A stretch of 9,960 bases of DNA from JBBSIG01 sp038232215 (lineage in GTDB: Bacteria > Actinomycetota > Thermoleophilia > Gaiellales > Gaiellaceae): NCBI GenBank assembly GCA_038232215.1, contig JBBSIG010000085.1:1-9960 (forward strand). Direction: 5' to 3'. Within the stretch, counting starts at the first letter, position 1. The number at the start of each line of letters is the position of its first letter. Shown here in pieces: positions 1 to 8,923 of this stretch. The notes beneath the pieces were generated by a model. The model did no database searches. It was not told the DNA's origin and saw only the letters and a program-made list of their open reading frames with translations. Position numbers and translations under genes: made by a program.

Positions 1-378
1 CGGCCGAATGTCGGCCCCCGGGCCGGATTCCACCTGCGCGCCCACCCTGAGCCGCGCAGGGGCGAGGATGTACGCCTTCGCCCCGTCGGCGTAGTGCAGC
101 AGCGCGATCCGCGCCGAGCGGTTGGGGTCGTACTCGATCGCGGCGACCTTCGCCGGAACGCCGTCCTTCAGGCGCTTGAAGTCGATCACCCGGTACCGGC
201 GCTTGTGCCCGCCTCCCTGATGGCGCGTCGTGATCCGCCCGTTCGCGTTCCGTCCGCCCTTCTTCTTGAGCGGCTCGAGCAGGCCCTTCTCGGGCTCCGT
301 CTTCGTAACCTCCTCGAAGGTCGAGACGGTCATGAACCGCCGCCCCGGACTCGTAGGCTTGTACCGCCGCAATGCCAT
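1..378 (-). CDS. rplB: 50S ribosomal protein L2, N-terminal part (runs off the window)
   Basis: L2 binds 23S rRNA near the peptidyl transferase centre and is needed for subunit association. The visible 126 codons begin MALRRYKPTSPGRR and include the conserved L2 stretch GRNANGRITTRHQGGGHKRR (about residues 43-62) followed by YRVIDFKR, all typical of the RNA-binding N-terminal domain. Full-length L2 is about 275 residues, so roughly the first half is present; the frame is open to base 1. The ATG at 378 is preceded by GGAGGG about 8 nt upstream. It is the last gene visible in the operon and, unlike most of its neighbours, is separated from the gene before it by 131 nt of repeat-rich sequence. 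Confidence 0.97.
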   Translation of the reverse strand, partial: MALRRYKPTSPGRRFMTVSTFEEVTKTEPEKGLLEPLKKKGGRNANGRITTRHQGGGHKRRYRVIDFKRLKDGVPAKVAAIEYDPNRSARIALLHYADGAKAYILAPARLRVGAQVESGPGADIRP

Positions 379-405
379 CAGAGGCTCCCTCCGTCACCCG
401 AGCGC

Positions 406-515
406 AGCGAAGGGTCAAACCCAGACCGCGGGGAATGCGCCAGCATTCTCCGCGGTGAGAAGCGAAGGGTCAAACTGGACATGCGGAAAATGCGGAGCAT
501 TTTTCGCATTTAGAC
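406..515. repeat. Two tandem copies of a ~55-bp hairpin repeat (REP-like) between rplW and rplB
   Basis: The 15-mer AGCGAAGGGTCAAAC occurs perfectly at 406-420 and 461-475, exactly 55 bp apart. Each copy is followed 4-5 bp later by an inverted repeat. Hairpin 1 has arms 425-438 and 443-456 (14 bp, one G-T pair, loop gcca). Hairpin 2 has arms 481-493 and 497-509 (13 bp, one G-T pair, loop gga). Both stems end in ATGC/GCAT at the loop, and the outer halves differ but remain self-complementary, as in REP/MITE-type families where the structure is conserved. Hairpin 2 directly abuts the rplW stop codon (510-512). No coding sequence is supported here and there is no U-tract, so a simple terminator is unlikely. 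Possible roles are mRNA stabilisation, processing or attenuation before rplB. Confidence 0.8.
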
Positions 516-806
516 TTGAGCGCCTTCGAAGATCTCGATCGACTCGCCCTCGCCGACCTGGACGATCGCCTTCTTCCAGCCGGGCCGCGTGCCCTTGAAC
601 AGGCCGCGCCGCTTCGGCTTGGAGCGGACGTGCGAGATGTTGACCGCGCTGACGTGCACGTCGAAGAGCTGCTCCACCGCCTGGCGGACCTGCGTCTTGT
701 GGGCGTCCTTGTGCACGCGAAAGGAGTACTTCCGGTCGCCGATCAGGCTGTAGCTCTTCTCGGAGACCACGGGTGCGATGAGCACCTCGTTCGGATGCAG
801 GCTCAC
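510..806 (-). CDS. rplW: 50S ribosomal protein L23
   Basis: L23 binds domain III of 23S rRNA at the exit tunnel and is the docking site for trigger factor and SRP. The product is 98 residues, the usual length. It begins MSLHPNEVLIAPVVSEKSYS; Glu16 in the VSEKS motif matches the conserved trigger-factor-contacting Glu of E. coli L23. The central part (YSFRVHKDAHKTQVRQAVEQ) and the basic KPKRRGLFKGTRPGWKKAIV segment are classic L23. The GTG start at 806 overlaps the rplD stop as GTGA, which implies translational coupling; a longer reading upstream would run through rplD and is rejected. The TAA stop lies immediately before the first hairpin of the downstream repeat. Confidence 0.97.
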   Translation of the reverse strand: MSLHPNEVLIAPVVSEKSYSLIGDRKYSFRVHKDAHKTQVRQAVEQLFDVHVSAVNISHVRSKPKRRGLFKGTRPGWKKAIVQVGEGESIEIFEGAQV

Positions 807-1432
807 GACGCCCTCGCCTGGAGGAGCGGCAGAGCGGCCTGAGTGATGACGAGCGAGCGCGCCCACACGACGGTCGCGACCTCGAGCTCCGAGGGAACCG
901 TGACGAGCACGCGCTCGAGGTTGCGGAAGGACTTGAGCAGCGCACCCTCCTCCTCCGTCGCCACCACCACGAGCGGAAGCTCCGCGCCCCAGCCGGCGAG
1001 GAGTGCCGCCGCCCGCCGGGTCGAGGGCTGCTCGAACACCGCCCCGTCGACCACGGCGAGCGCGGAGCGCTCGACGTGCTGAGACAGGGCGCCGCGGAGA
1101 GCGCTGCGACGGACCTTCTTGTTGACCTTCACGTCGAAGCTGCGAGGCCACGGCGGAAAGGCGACGCCGCCGCCCGTGAACTGCGGCGCCCTGATCGTGC
1201 CGGCGCGAGCCCGCCCGGTGCCCTTCTGGCGCCACGGCTTCGCCCGGCCGCCGGAGACGAGGCCGCGACTCTTCGCCGCCCGCGTGCCGGCGCGGCGAGC
1301 ATTCAGCTCGCTGCGCACCGTCTCGTGCAGGAGGTGCGGCTTCGGCTCGGCGCCGAAGACGGCCGCCTCGAGCGTGACGTCGCTCGCGCTGGTGCCGGAC
1401 TCGTCGAGCAGCGGTGCCTTGGGCGCGGCCAT
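803..1432 (-). CDS. rplD: 50S ribosomal protein L4
   Basis: L4 binds 23S rRNA and its extended loop lines the polypeptide exit tunnel. The product is 209 residues, close to the family norm. The diagnostic loop RAKPWRQKGTGRARAGTIRA lies around residues 65-84, followed by PQFTGGGVAF and the NKKVRRSALRGALS helix. The ATG at 1432 shares its A with the TGA of rplC (TGATG), so it is probably translated by re-initiation. The same frame is open far upstream through rplC, but the MAAPKAPLLDESG start is the one that fits family length and the overlap. In E. coli L4 represses the S10 operon through a leader ahead of rpsJ; no room for such a leader exists here. Confidence 0.97.
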   Translation of the reverse strand: MAAPKAPLLDESGTSASDVTLEAAVFGAEPKPHLLHETVRSELNARRAGTRAAKSRGLVSGGRAKPWRQKGTGRARAGTIRAPQFTGGGVAFPPWPRSFDVKVNKKVRRSALRGALSQHVERSALAVVDGAVFEQPSTRRAAALLAGWGAELPLVVVATEEEGALLKSFRNLERVLVTVPSELEVATVVWARSLVITQAALPLLQARAS

Positions 1433-2052
1433 CAGCGACTCTCCTGACGGATCTCGACCACGCCGTTCCTCGGGCCGGGCACGGCCCCCTTGACGAGCAG
1501 CAGGTTCCGCTCGGGGTCGGTCGAGTGCACGACCAGGCCGACCTGCGTCGAGCGCTTGCCTCCCATCCGCCCGGCCATCCGCATGCCCTTGAACACGCGC
1601 GAGGGGGTGGCGGACGCGCCGATCGAGCCGCGCTGCCGGATGTTGTGCGAGCCGTGCGTCATCGGCCCGCGGGCGAAGTTGTGGCGCTTGATCGTGCCCG
1701 CGAAGCCCTTGCCGATCGAGACCCCCGAGACCTTGATCCGATCCCCGGGCTCGAACGCCTCGACCGTGACCGCCTCGCCCACGACCGCCTCGGTGGGGCC
1801 TCGGAACTCGACCAGATGCCGGTGCGGCTCGACCCCGTTCTTGCGCAGGTGCCCGACCTCGGCCCGCGAGAGCTTCCGGGCGACCACCGGCTCGTACGCG
1901 AGCTGCACGGCCTCGTAGCCGTGGGCGTCCGGCGTCCGCACCCCCACGACCGGACACGGCCCGGCCTCGATCACGGTGACCGGCGTGACGACGCCGGTCT
2001 CCTCGTCGAAGACGCGGCTCATCCCGAGCTTCTTTCCGATGATGCCTTTCAC
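1432..2052 (-). CDS. rplC: 50S ribosomal protein L3
   Basis: L3 is an early-assembly 23S rRNA-binding protein whose loop reaches toward the peptidyl transferase centre. The 206-residue product begins MKGIIGKKLGMSRVFDEETG, the family N-terminus, and contains RQRGSIGASATPSRVFKGMR and ERNLLLVKGAVPGPRNG. The glutamine methylated by PrmB in E. coli (Gln150) is replaced by Ala in the GASAT stretch, so that modification cannot occur; I take this as ordinary for Actinomycetota. The start is GTG, 7 nt after the rpsJ stop, and I see no good Shine-Dalgarno sequence, so coupling to rpsJ translation is likely. The next Met is within the conserved KKLGM motif and would be too short. Confidence 0.96.
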   Translation of the reverse strand: MKGIIGKKLGMSRVFDEETGVVTPVTVIEAGPCPVVGVRTPDAHGYEAVQLAYEPVVARKLSRAEVGHLRKNGVEPHRHLVEFRGPTEAVVGEAVTVEAFEPGDRIKVSGVSIGKGFAGTIKRHNFARGPMTHGSHNIRQRGSIGASATPSRVFKGMRMAGRMGGKRSTQVGLVVHSTDPERNLLLVKGAVPGPRNGVVEIRQESR

Positions 2053-2059
2053 GGAGCGA

Positions 2060-2368
2060 TCACAGCTTGATCTCGATGTCGATGCCGGCGGGCAGGTCGA
2101 GGCGCATCAGCGAGTCGACCGTCTTCGGCGTGGGGCTGTGGATGTCGATCAGGCGCTTGTGCGTCCGCACCTCGAAGTGCTCCCGCGCGTCCTTGTCCTT
2201 GAACGGGCCGCGGATCACGCAGTAGACGTTCTTCTCGGTCGGCAGGGGAACGGGCCCGGTGATGGTGGCACCGGAACGCTGGGCCGTCTCGACGATCGAC
2301 TGCGCCGACCGGTCGAGCTGCTGGTGGTCGTACCCCTTGAGCCGGATACGGATCTTCTGCTGAGCCAC
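2060..2368 (-). CDS. rpsJ: 30S ribosomal protein S10 (NusE)
   Basis: S10 is a 30S head protein and, as NusE, also joins NusB and NusG in transcription antitermination. The product is 102 residues, the standard length, running from MAQQKIRIRLKGYDHQQLD to GIDIEIKL. The conserved GPVPLPTEKN loop and the HFEVRTHKRLIDIHSPT segment are present. Translation starts at GTG (2368), with an AGAGGA ribosome-binding sequence about 9 nt upstream. The gene follows tuf by only 18 nt, so the long S10-operon leader used for L4 autoregulation in E. coli is absent and the S10 genes are an extension of the str operon. Confidence 0.97.
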   Translation of the reverse strand: MAQQKIRIRLKGYDHQQLDRSAQSIVETAQRSGATITGPVPLPTEKNVYCVIRGPFKDKDAREHFEVRTHKRLIDIHSPTPKTVDSLMRLDLPAGIDIEIKL

Positions 2369-2386
2369 GCTCGACGTCCTCTCGTC

Positions 2387-3577
<1,191 letters not shown>

Positions 3578-3600
3578 GTTTTTTACCTCCGGTAAAAAAC
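3578..3600 (-). promoter_or_regulatory. Perfect hairpin carrying the tuf ribosome-binding site
   Basis: Immediately before the tuf ATG the transcript reads GTTTTTTACC, GGA, GGTAAAAAAC, a perfect 10-bp inverted repeat with a 3-nt loop. The Shine-Dalgarno GGAGG is formed by the loop GGA plus the first two G of the descending arm, so folding partly hides it and places the start codon right at the stem base. Seven of the ten pairs are A-U. This could tune or condition tuf initiation. The palindrome is seen directly; its function is inferred. Confidence 0.6.
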
Positions 3601-3621
3601 TAAGGGGATTCTTCGAATCCC
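3594..3621 (-). terminator. Terminator-like stem-loop with U-tract in the fusA-tuf spacer (weak)
   Basis: On the operon strand GGGATTC and GAATCCC form a perfect 7-bp stem with the loop GAA (3605-3621). CTTAG and then six T (3599-3594) follow. A stem followed by a U-run resembles an intrinsic terminator, but the run begins 5 nt after the stem instead of directly. The six U also form the ascending arm of the next hairpin, which holds the tuf ribosome-binding site. It may be a partial terminator or attenuator; readthrough must occur because tuf to rplB depend on it unless an unseen promoter exists. Confidence 0.35.
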
Positions 3622-3630
3622 ATTTCTCTA

Positions 3631-5732
<2,102 letters not shown>

Positions 5733-5736
<4 letters not shown>

Positions 5737-6203
5737 CAGCGGTAGTGCGCGAAGGCCTTGTTCGCCTGCGCCATCCGGTACACGTCGTCCTTGCGCTTGA
5801 AGGCGCCGCCCTGCTGGTTCAGCGCGTCGAGAATCTCGTTCGCGAGCTTCTCGCCCATCTGCTTCTCGCGCCGCTCGCGCGCGTACGAGACGATCCAGCG
5901 AACGGCGAGCGTCCGCGCGCGGCGCTGGGGCACCTCGACCGGCACCTGGTAGTTGGCCCCGCCGACCCGGCGGCCCTTGACCTCGAGCACCGGCGTCACG
6001 GTCTTCACGGCCTGCTCGAGCACCTCCGCCGGCGGCTTTCCCGTCTTCGAGCCGACCTGGTCGAGCGCCTCGTAGACGATCCGCTCGGCCGTCGACTTCT
6101 TGCCCCGGGCCATCACCTTGTTGATCACCTGGGTGACCAGCACGGAGTCGTAGACCGGGTCCGGGTCCAGCGTTCGAACGGAGATTTCAGCGCGCCTGGG
6201 CAT
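5733..6203 (-). CDS. rpsG: 30S ribosomal protein S7
   Basis: S7 nucleates assembly of the 30S head and contacts E-site tRNA. The 156-residue product starts MPRRAEISVRTLDPDPVYDS and contains VTQVINKVMARGKKSTAERI, RRVGGANYQVPVEVPQRRA and the C-terminal FKRKDDVYRMAQANKAFAHY, all hallmarks of bacterial S7. The ATG at 6203 lies 4 nt after the rpsL stop; AGAGGG about 10 nt upstream, inside rpsL, is a plausible ribosome-binding site. In E. coli S7 represses by binding the rpsL-rpsG intercistronic RNA; the 4-nt gap here leaves no such element, so that mechanism is not supported. Its stop overlaps the fusA start. Confidence 0.98.
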
Positions 6204-6207
6204 CAGG

Positions 6208-6579
6208 TCACGACCCTCTCTTGGCGCCGTACTTGGAGCGGCCCTGGCGGCGATCGGACACGCCGGCCGTGTCGAGCGCGGCGCGGATGACCTTGTAACG
6301 GATGCCCGGCAGGTCGGCGACGCGGCCGCCCCGGATCAGCACGACAGAGTGCTCCTGAAGATTGTGGCCCTCGCCCGGGATGTAGGTCGTGACCTCCATC
6401 GAGTTCGTCAGGCGCACACGAGCGACCTTGCGCAGCGCGGAGTTCGGCTTGCGCGGCGTCGTCGTGTAGACGCGCGTGCAGACGCCGCGCTTCTGCGGCG
6501 CGCCGCGGAGCGCAGGGGTCTTCGTCTTCGCCTTCGGCGGGACGCGACCCTTTCTGACGAGCTGATTGATGGTGGGCAT
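6208..6579 (-). CDS. rpsL: 30S ribosomal protein S12 with non-Lys residues at both streptomycin hot spots
   Basis: S12 sits at the decoding centre and controls accuracy. The 123-residue product starts MPTINQLVRKGR and contains PQKRGVCTRVYTTTP, GEGHNLQEHSVVLIRGGR and RSKYGAKRGS. The alignment to E. coli needs no gaps. Residue 43 is Arg (codon 6451-6453, CGC) and residue 88 is Ala (codon 6316-6318, GCC), where sensitive bacteria have Lys. Asp89, the residue methylthiolated by RimO in E. coli, is kept. The ATG at 6579 has GGAGG only 3 nt upstream, which is tight. A longer reading starting at 6609 is rejected because PTINQL is the universal N-terminus. It is the first gene of the operon, behind a good promoter at 6648-6676. 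Confidence 0.98.
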   Translation of the reverse strand: MPTINQLVRKGRVPPKAKTKTPALRGAPQKRGVCTRVYTTTPRKPNSALRKVARVRLTNSMEVTTYIPGEGHNLQEHSVVLIRGGRVADLPGIRYKVIRAALDTAGVSDRRQGRSKYGAKRGS

Positions 6580-6611
6580 GGGCCTCCGAAACGACTGCTT
6601 ACACAACAAAG

Positions 6612-6643
6612 GGTCGGCGGGGCGGCGCCCCTGCCAACCGACC
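6612..6643 (-). promoter_or_regulatory. GC-rich hairpin at the 5' end of the str operon leader
   Basis: On the operon strand GGTCGG (6643-6638) and CCGACC (6617-6612) can pair and enclose a second perfect stem, GGGGC with GCCCC (6631-6627 and 6623-6619), around a GCC loop. The predicted transcription start near 6641 falls at the outer end of this structure, so it would sit at the very 5' end of a roughly 60-nt leader. A role in mRNA stability or attenuation is inferred only. Confidence 0.4.
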
Positions 6644-6647
6644 GACC

Positions 6648-6676
6648 ATGGTAGCGAAGCCCGCCGGGAGCGTCAA
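6648..6676 (-). promoter_or_regulatory. Sigma-70-type promoter of the str-S10 operon
   Basis: On the minus strand TTGACG (6676-6671) and TACCAT (6653-6648) are separated by exactly 17 bp. The -35 matches five of six consensus bases. The -10 keeps the key T, A and final T seen in actinobacterial promoters. Transcription would start near 6641, about 60 nt before the rpsL ATG. This is the only good promoter I found for the operon. Confidence 0.75.
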
Positions 6677-6710
6677 CCGCTCGGGCCGGGAAGAGGTACC
6701 GCCGGGGGTC

Positions 6711-6739
6711 TGGCTAGTTGTCGGGTTCGCGATTACAGT
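6711..6739 (+). promoter_or_regulatory. Possible promoter for the diguanylate cyclase gene
   Basis: TGGCTA (6711-6716) and TACAGT (6734-6739) are 17 bp apart, with a fair -10 and a poor -35. A start near 6746 would give a leader of about 85 nt. It is back to back with the operon promoter, 34 bp away from its -35 box. The rest of 6740-6819 shows no gene and no convincing structure. Confidence 0.25.
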
Positions 6740-6830
6740 GAGCCGGGAGGCCTCGGCGGGAGCGCCCGTTCGCGGCCAACTGCGGTAGCTCGATGCGTCG
6801 TTCCACACGACAGATCCGGAAAGGACCACG

Positions 6831-7943
6831 GTGACCGCCGTGCTCGTCTCCGCGTGCGCCGGGCTCGCCGTTCTCGTCGCGATCCTGCTCGCCCTTCTCG
6901 TGCGCTCGCGTGCGGCAGCCTCTCGCGATGCGGCGGAAGCGCTGGGCCACGCGAGCAAGGCGCTCGAGACGGCACGCTCCGAGGGGCGGCGAGACCGGCT
7001 CCTCGCCGGGCTGGTCGGCGTGATCGACCTCGACGAGGTGCTGGCGCGCACGCTTGCGGCAGCGACAGGCCTGCCCGGTGTCGACGCGGCGATGGTCGTT
7101 ATGCATCGGGAAGAGGGCGGCCCGCTGATCGCGACGCGCGGCCTGAGCGTGGAGGAGGCCGAGCAGCAGCCGAGGAGCGCCCAGCCCGACACCTCGGGCG
7201 CCCGTGCGGTCACCCTCGCCTACAGCTACGCAGCCGGCGCGGACGCGGGGCCGGACGACGCCGTGCGCGGCGGAGCAATCGTTCCGCTCGCAGGTGAGGA
7301 GGTCGAGCCGATCGGATCGCTCGCCGTGTTCTGGCGGGGAGCGCCGCGCGAGCTCGGCCCGGCGGAGCTTTCTCTGCTGGAGGAGCTCGCCGGCGGAGCC
7401 GGACCCTCGCTCGACAGCGCGCGTCGCTTCCGGGAGGCGCGGCAGCTCGCCGACCTCGACGCGCTCACCGGCCTCCACAACCGTCGCTACTTCTACGAGA
7501 CGCTCGCGCGCGAGGTCGCCCGCGCGCAGCGCTACCGGCGCCGCATGGCGCTCATCGTCCTCGACCTCGACGACTTCAAGGCCGTCAACGACCGGATCGG
7601 CCATCTGGCGGGTGACGGCGTGCTCGCCGAGGCGGCCGAGCGGGTCCGGAACGTCGTCCGCTCCGCCGACGTCGCCTGCCGGATCGGCGGCGACGAGTTC
7701 GCGGTCATCCTGCCCGAGTCGACGATCGCCGAGGCGGAGCAGCTCTACGGCCGGCTCCAGACTGCCGTCTCGGAGCACCCGCTCGTCCAGGCCGGCCGGC
7801 TGTCCCTCTCGGCGGGGATCGCCGAGCTCGAGCCCGAGGAGAGCGATCCACGCGCGCTGTTCGAGCGCGCAGACGAGGCCCTCTACTCGGCGAAGAACGC
7901 CGGCAAGGGTCAGGTGAGGATGGCGGCTGCTCGCGGTGCGTAG
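6831..7943 (+). CDS. Membrane-anchored GAF-GGDEF diguanylate cyclase
   Basis: This protein is predicted to make cyclic di-GMP from two GTP at the inner face of the membrane. The 370-residue product has one N-terminal membrane helix (about 3-24), a short helical linker, a GAF-like sensory region (about 52-200, assigned from position and composition, less certain) and a C-terminal GGDEF domain (about 205-367). Catalytic features are intact: DLDALTGLHNRR (208-219), the metal-binding LDLDDFK (244-250), the signature RIGGDEF (284-290) and the closing ADEALYSAKNAGKG. An RxxD I-site (R277-D280) lies exactly five residues before GGDEF, so product inhibition is expected. The GTG start at 6831 has AAAGGA 5 nt upstream. 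It is divergent from the ribosomal operon and no ligand for the GAF part can be named. Confidence 0.93.
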   Translation: MTAVLVSACAGLAVLVAILLALLVRSRAAASRDAAEALGHASKALETARSEGRRDRLLAGLVGVIDLDEVLARTLAAATGLPGVDAAMVVMHREEGGPLIATRGLSVEEAEQQPRSAQPDTSGARAVTLAYSYAAGADAGPDDAVRGGAIVPLAGEEVEPIGSLAVFWRGAPRELGPAELSLLEELAGGAGPSLDSARRFREARQLADLDALTGLHNRRYFYETLAREVARAQRYRRRMALIVLDLDDFKAVNDRIGHLAGDGVLAEAAERVRNVVRSADVACRIGGDEFAVILPESTIAEAEQLYGRLQTAVSEHPLVQAGRLSLSAGIAELEPEESDPRALFERADEALYSAKNAGKGQVRMAAARGA

Positions 7944-7950
7944 CCGCGAG
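7930..7950. terminator. Possible bidirectional hairpin at the convergent gene ends
   Basis: CTCGCGG (7930-7936) and CCGCGAG (7944-7950) form a perfect 7-bp stem around a 7-nt loop that contains the stop codon of the cyclase gene. The two convergent genes are only 25 bp apart here. No T-run follows on either strand, so if it terminates it does so as a U-less hairpin; this is suggestive only. Confidence 0.3.
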
Positions 7951-7968
7951 TCGCCGGGGGCCGAGTCG

Positions 7969-8889
7969 TTACGAGCGTCCCACCGTCGCGCTATAGAGCA
8001 CCTTTCCGGTCGGCGACGTCGAGCCCCCCGTCGGCTCGAGCGTGACGGCGAGGATCGTTCCGCCGGTGACCGGCGAGGTGAGCGGCACGGCCGCCTGCCC
8101 TCCTCCGCCCGGGAAGAGCCCGGCCCCGCCCGCCTTCTTGCCCTCGATCGCCCAGGCCTGGTAGGTCTTGCCCGCGGGCGCCGGCGGGACCGCGGTGAGG
8201 ATCAGCACCGCCCGCCCGCTCGGTGTCGTCACGAGCACGATCGTCCCGCGCGAGCCGGTCACCGGAATCCGTCGGGCCCCGGGGCGCGAGAGCACCGCGA
8301 TCGCCTCTGCCTGGTCGGCGAGGGCTCGCCCGGCCGGGTCGGGCGCGTCCGGGCGTGCGACCGCCCAGACGCCCAGCCCGACGGCGACGCAGGCCGCGAC
8401 GGCGGAGAAGGCGGCGAGCGGGGCGGCGAGCGAGCGGCGCCGCGCGAGGATTGCGCGGCCGCTCTCCTCGTGAGGGTGCCGCGGCGAAGCGGTCGCCGGC
8501 GCGGTCGGGACGGCCATGTCGTAGGCGACGATCTTCGGAGCGGGCGACCTCGCCTCGTGGAGGAAGACGACGCGCTCCCTCTCGGCGAGCTCGCCCTCCC
8601 CGCGCTCGGGCGGAACCGGGACGACGTAGTCCTCCTCGGCGGCGGAGCCCGCTGACGCGGCCGGCACGCGGACGAGCGCCGTGCCGATCCCGGTCGCGGG
8701 TAGCTCCTCCGTGGCGCCGGTGCCCGGCCGGGCGGGCCCGCGCCGGAGCGTGAGGAGGAGCCGCCGAGCCTCCTGTCGGCGTCCTCGTCCGAGCACCGGA
8801 TCGAGGAGATAGAGCCCCGTCCCGCCGACGAGCGCGGCCGTTCCGAGCTCCAGGAGCCGCCGGCTCCTCGCGGGCAATCTTCGTCTCAC
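7969..8889 (-). CDS. Membrane protein with RskA-type extracytoplasmic anti-sigma domain, unusual N-terminus
   Basis: RskA-family proteins hold an ECF sigma factor at the membrane and have an outer domain that senses signals or is cleaved. In this 306-residue product the strong membrane helix is at about 155-178 (LAAPLAAFSAVAACVAVGLG). The part after it (about 190-303) has the RskA C-terminal pattern: VLILTAVPPAPAGKTYQAWA, AGLFPGG and AVTLEPTGGSTSPTGKVL. I see no His/Cys zinc-binding anti-sigma motif before the helix. Instead residues 14-38 hold a second hydrophobic stretch ending YLLDPVLGRGRR, followed by a Pro/Ala/Glu-rich linker. The GTG at 8889 is chosen because of GGGGAGGG just upstream; an ATG at 8517 would leave only helix plus outer domain (182 residues). 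It follows an unknown gene by 34 nt, probably in one operon. No sigma factor gene is in the window. Confidence 0.75.
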   Translation of the reverse strand: MRRRLPARSRRLLELGTAALVGGTGLYLLDPVLGRGRRQEARRLLLTLRRGPARPGTGATEELPATGIGTALVRVPAASAGSAAEEDYVVPVPPERGEGELAERERVVFLHEARSPAPKIVAYDMAVPTAPATASPRHPHEESGRAILARRRSLAAPLAAFSAVAACVAVGLGVWAVARPDAPDPAGRALADQAEAIAVLSRPGARRIPVTGSRGTIVLVTTPSGRAVLILTAVPPAPAGKTYQAWAIEGKKAGGAGLFPGGGGQAAVPLTSPVTGGTILAVTLEPTGGSTSPTGKVLYSATVGRS

Positions 8890-8892
8890 CTG

Positions 8893-8900
8893 CCCTCCCC
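8893..8900 (-). promoter_or_regulatory. Ribosome-binding site deciding the 8889 start
   Basis: GGGGAGGG lies 3 nt before the GTG at 8889 (its GGAGG core is about 5 nt away). It is the strongest such signal for this frame. It favours the long N-terminal form of the RskA-like protein over the internal ATG at 8517, which has no good signal. Confidence 0.6.
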
Positions 8901-8923
8901 TGTCACGGGCGGGGACCGGGGCC

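Noticed and set aside
94..598. Small plus-strand frames across the rplW-rplB spacer
   Set aside because: They translate the tandem repeats and antisense L2/L23; no protein features, and the repeats explain the openness.
1432..2052. Loss of the PrmB-methylated Gln in L3
   Set aside because: I take an Ala at this position as normal for actinobacterial L3, so it is not specific to this genome.
6580..6609. Ten-codon N-terminal extension of S12
   Set aside because: The family N-terminus MPTINQL begins at 6579 and has GGAGG upstream; the extension would place the ribosome-binding site inside the coding region.
6714..7778. Minus-strand open frame of 354 codons opposite the diguanylate cyclase
   Set aside because: The plus-strand frame has full GGDEF signatures; the opposite strand has no recognisable motif.
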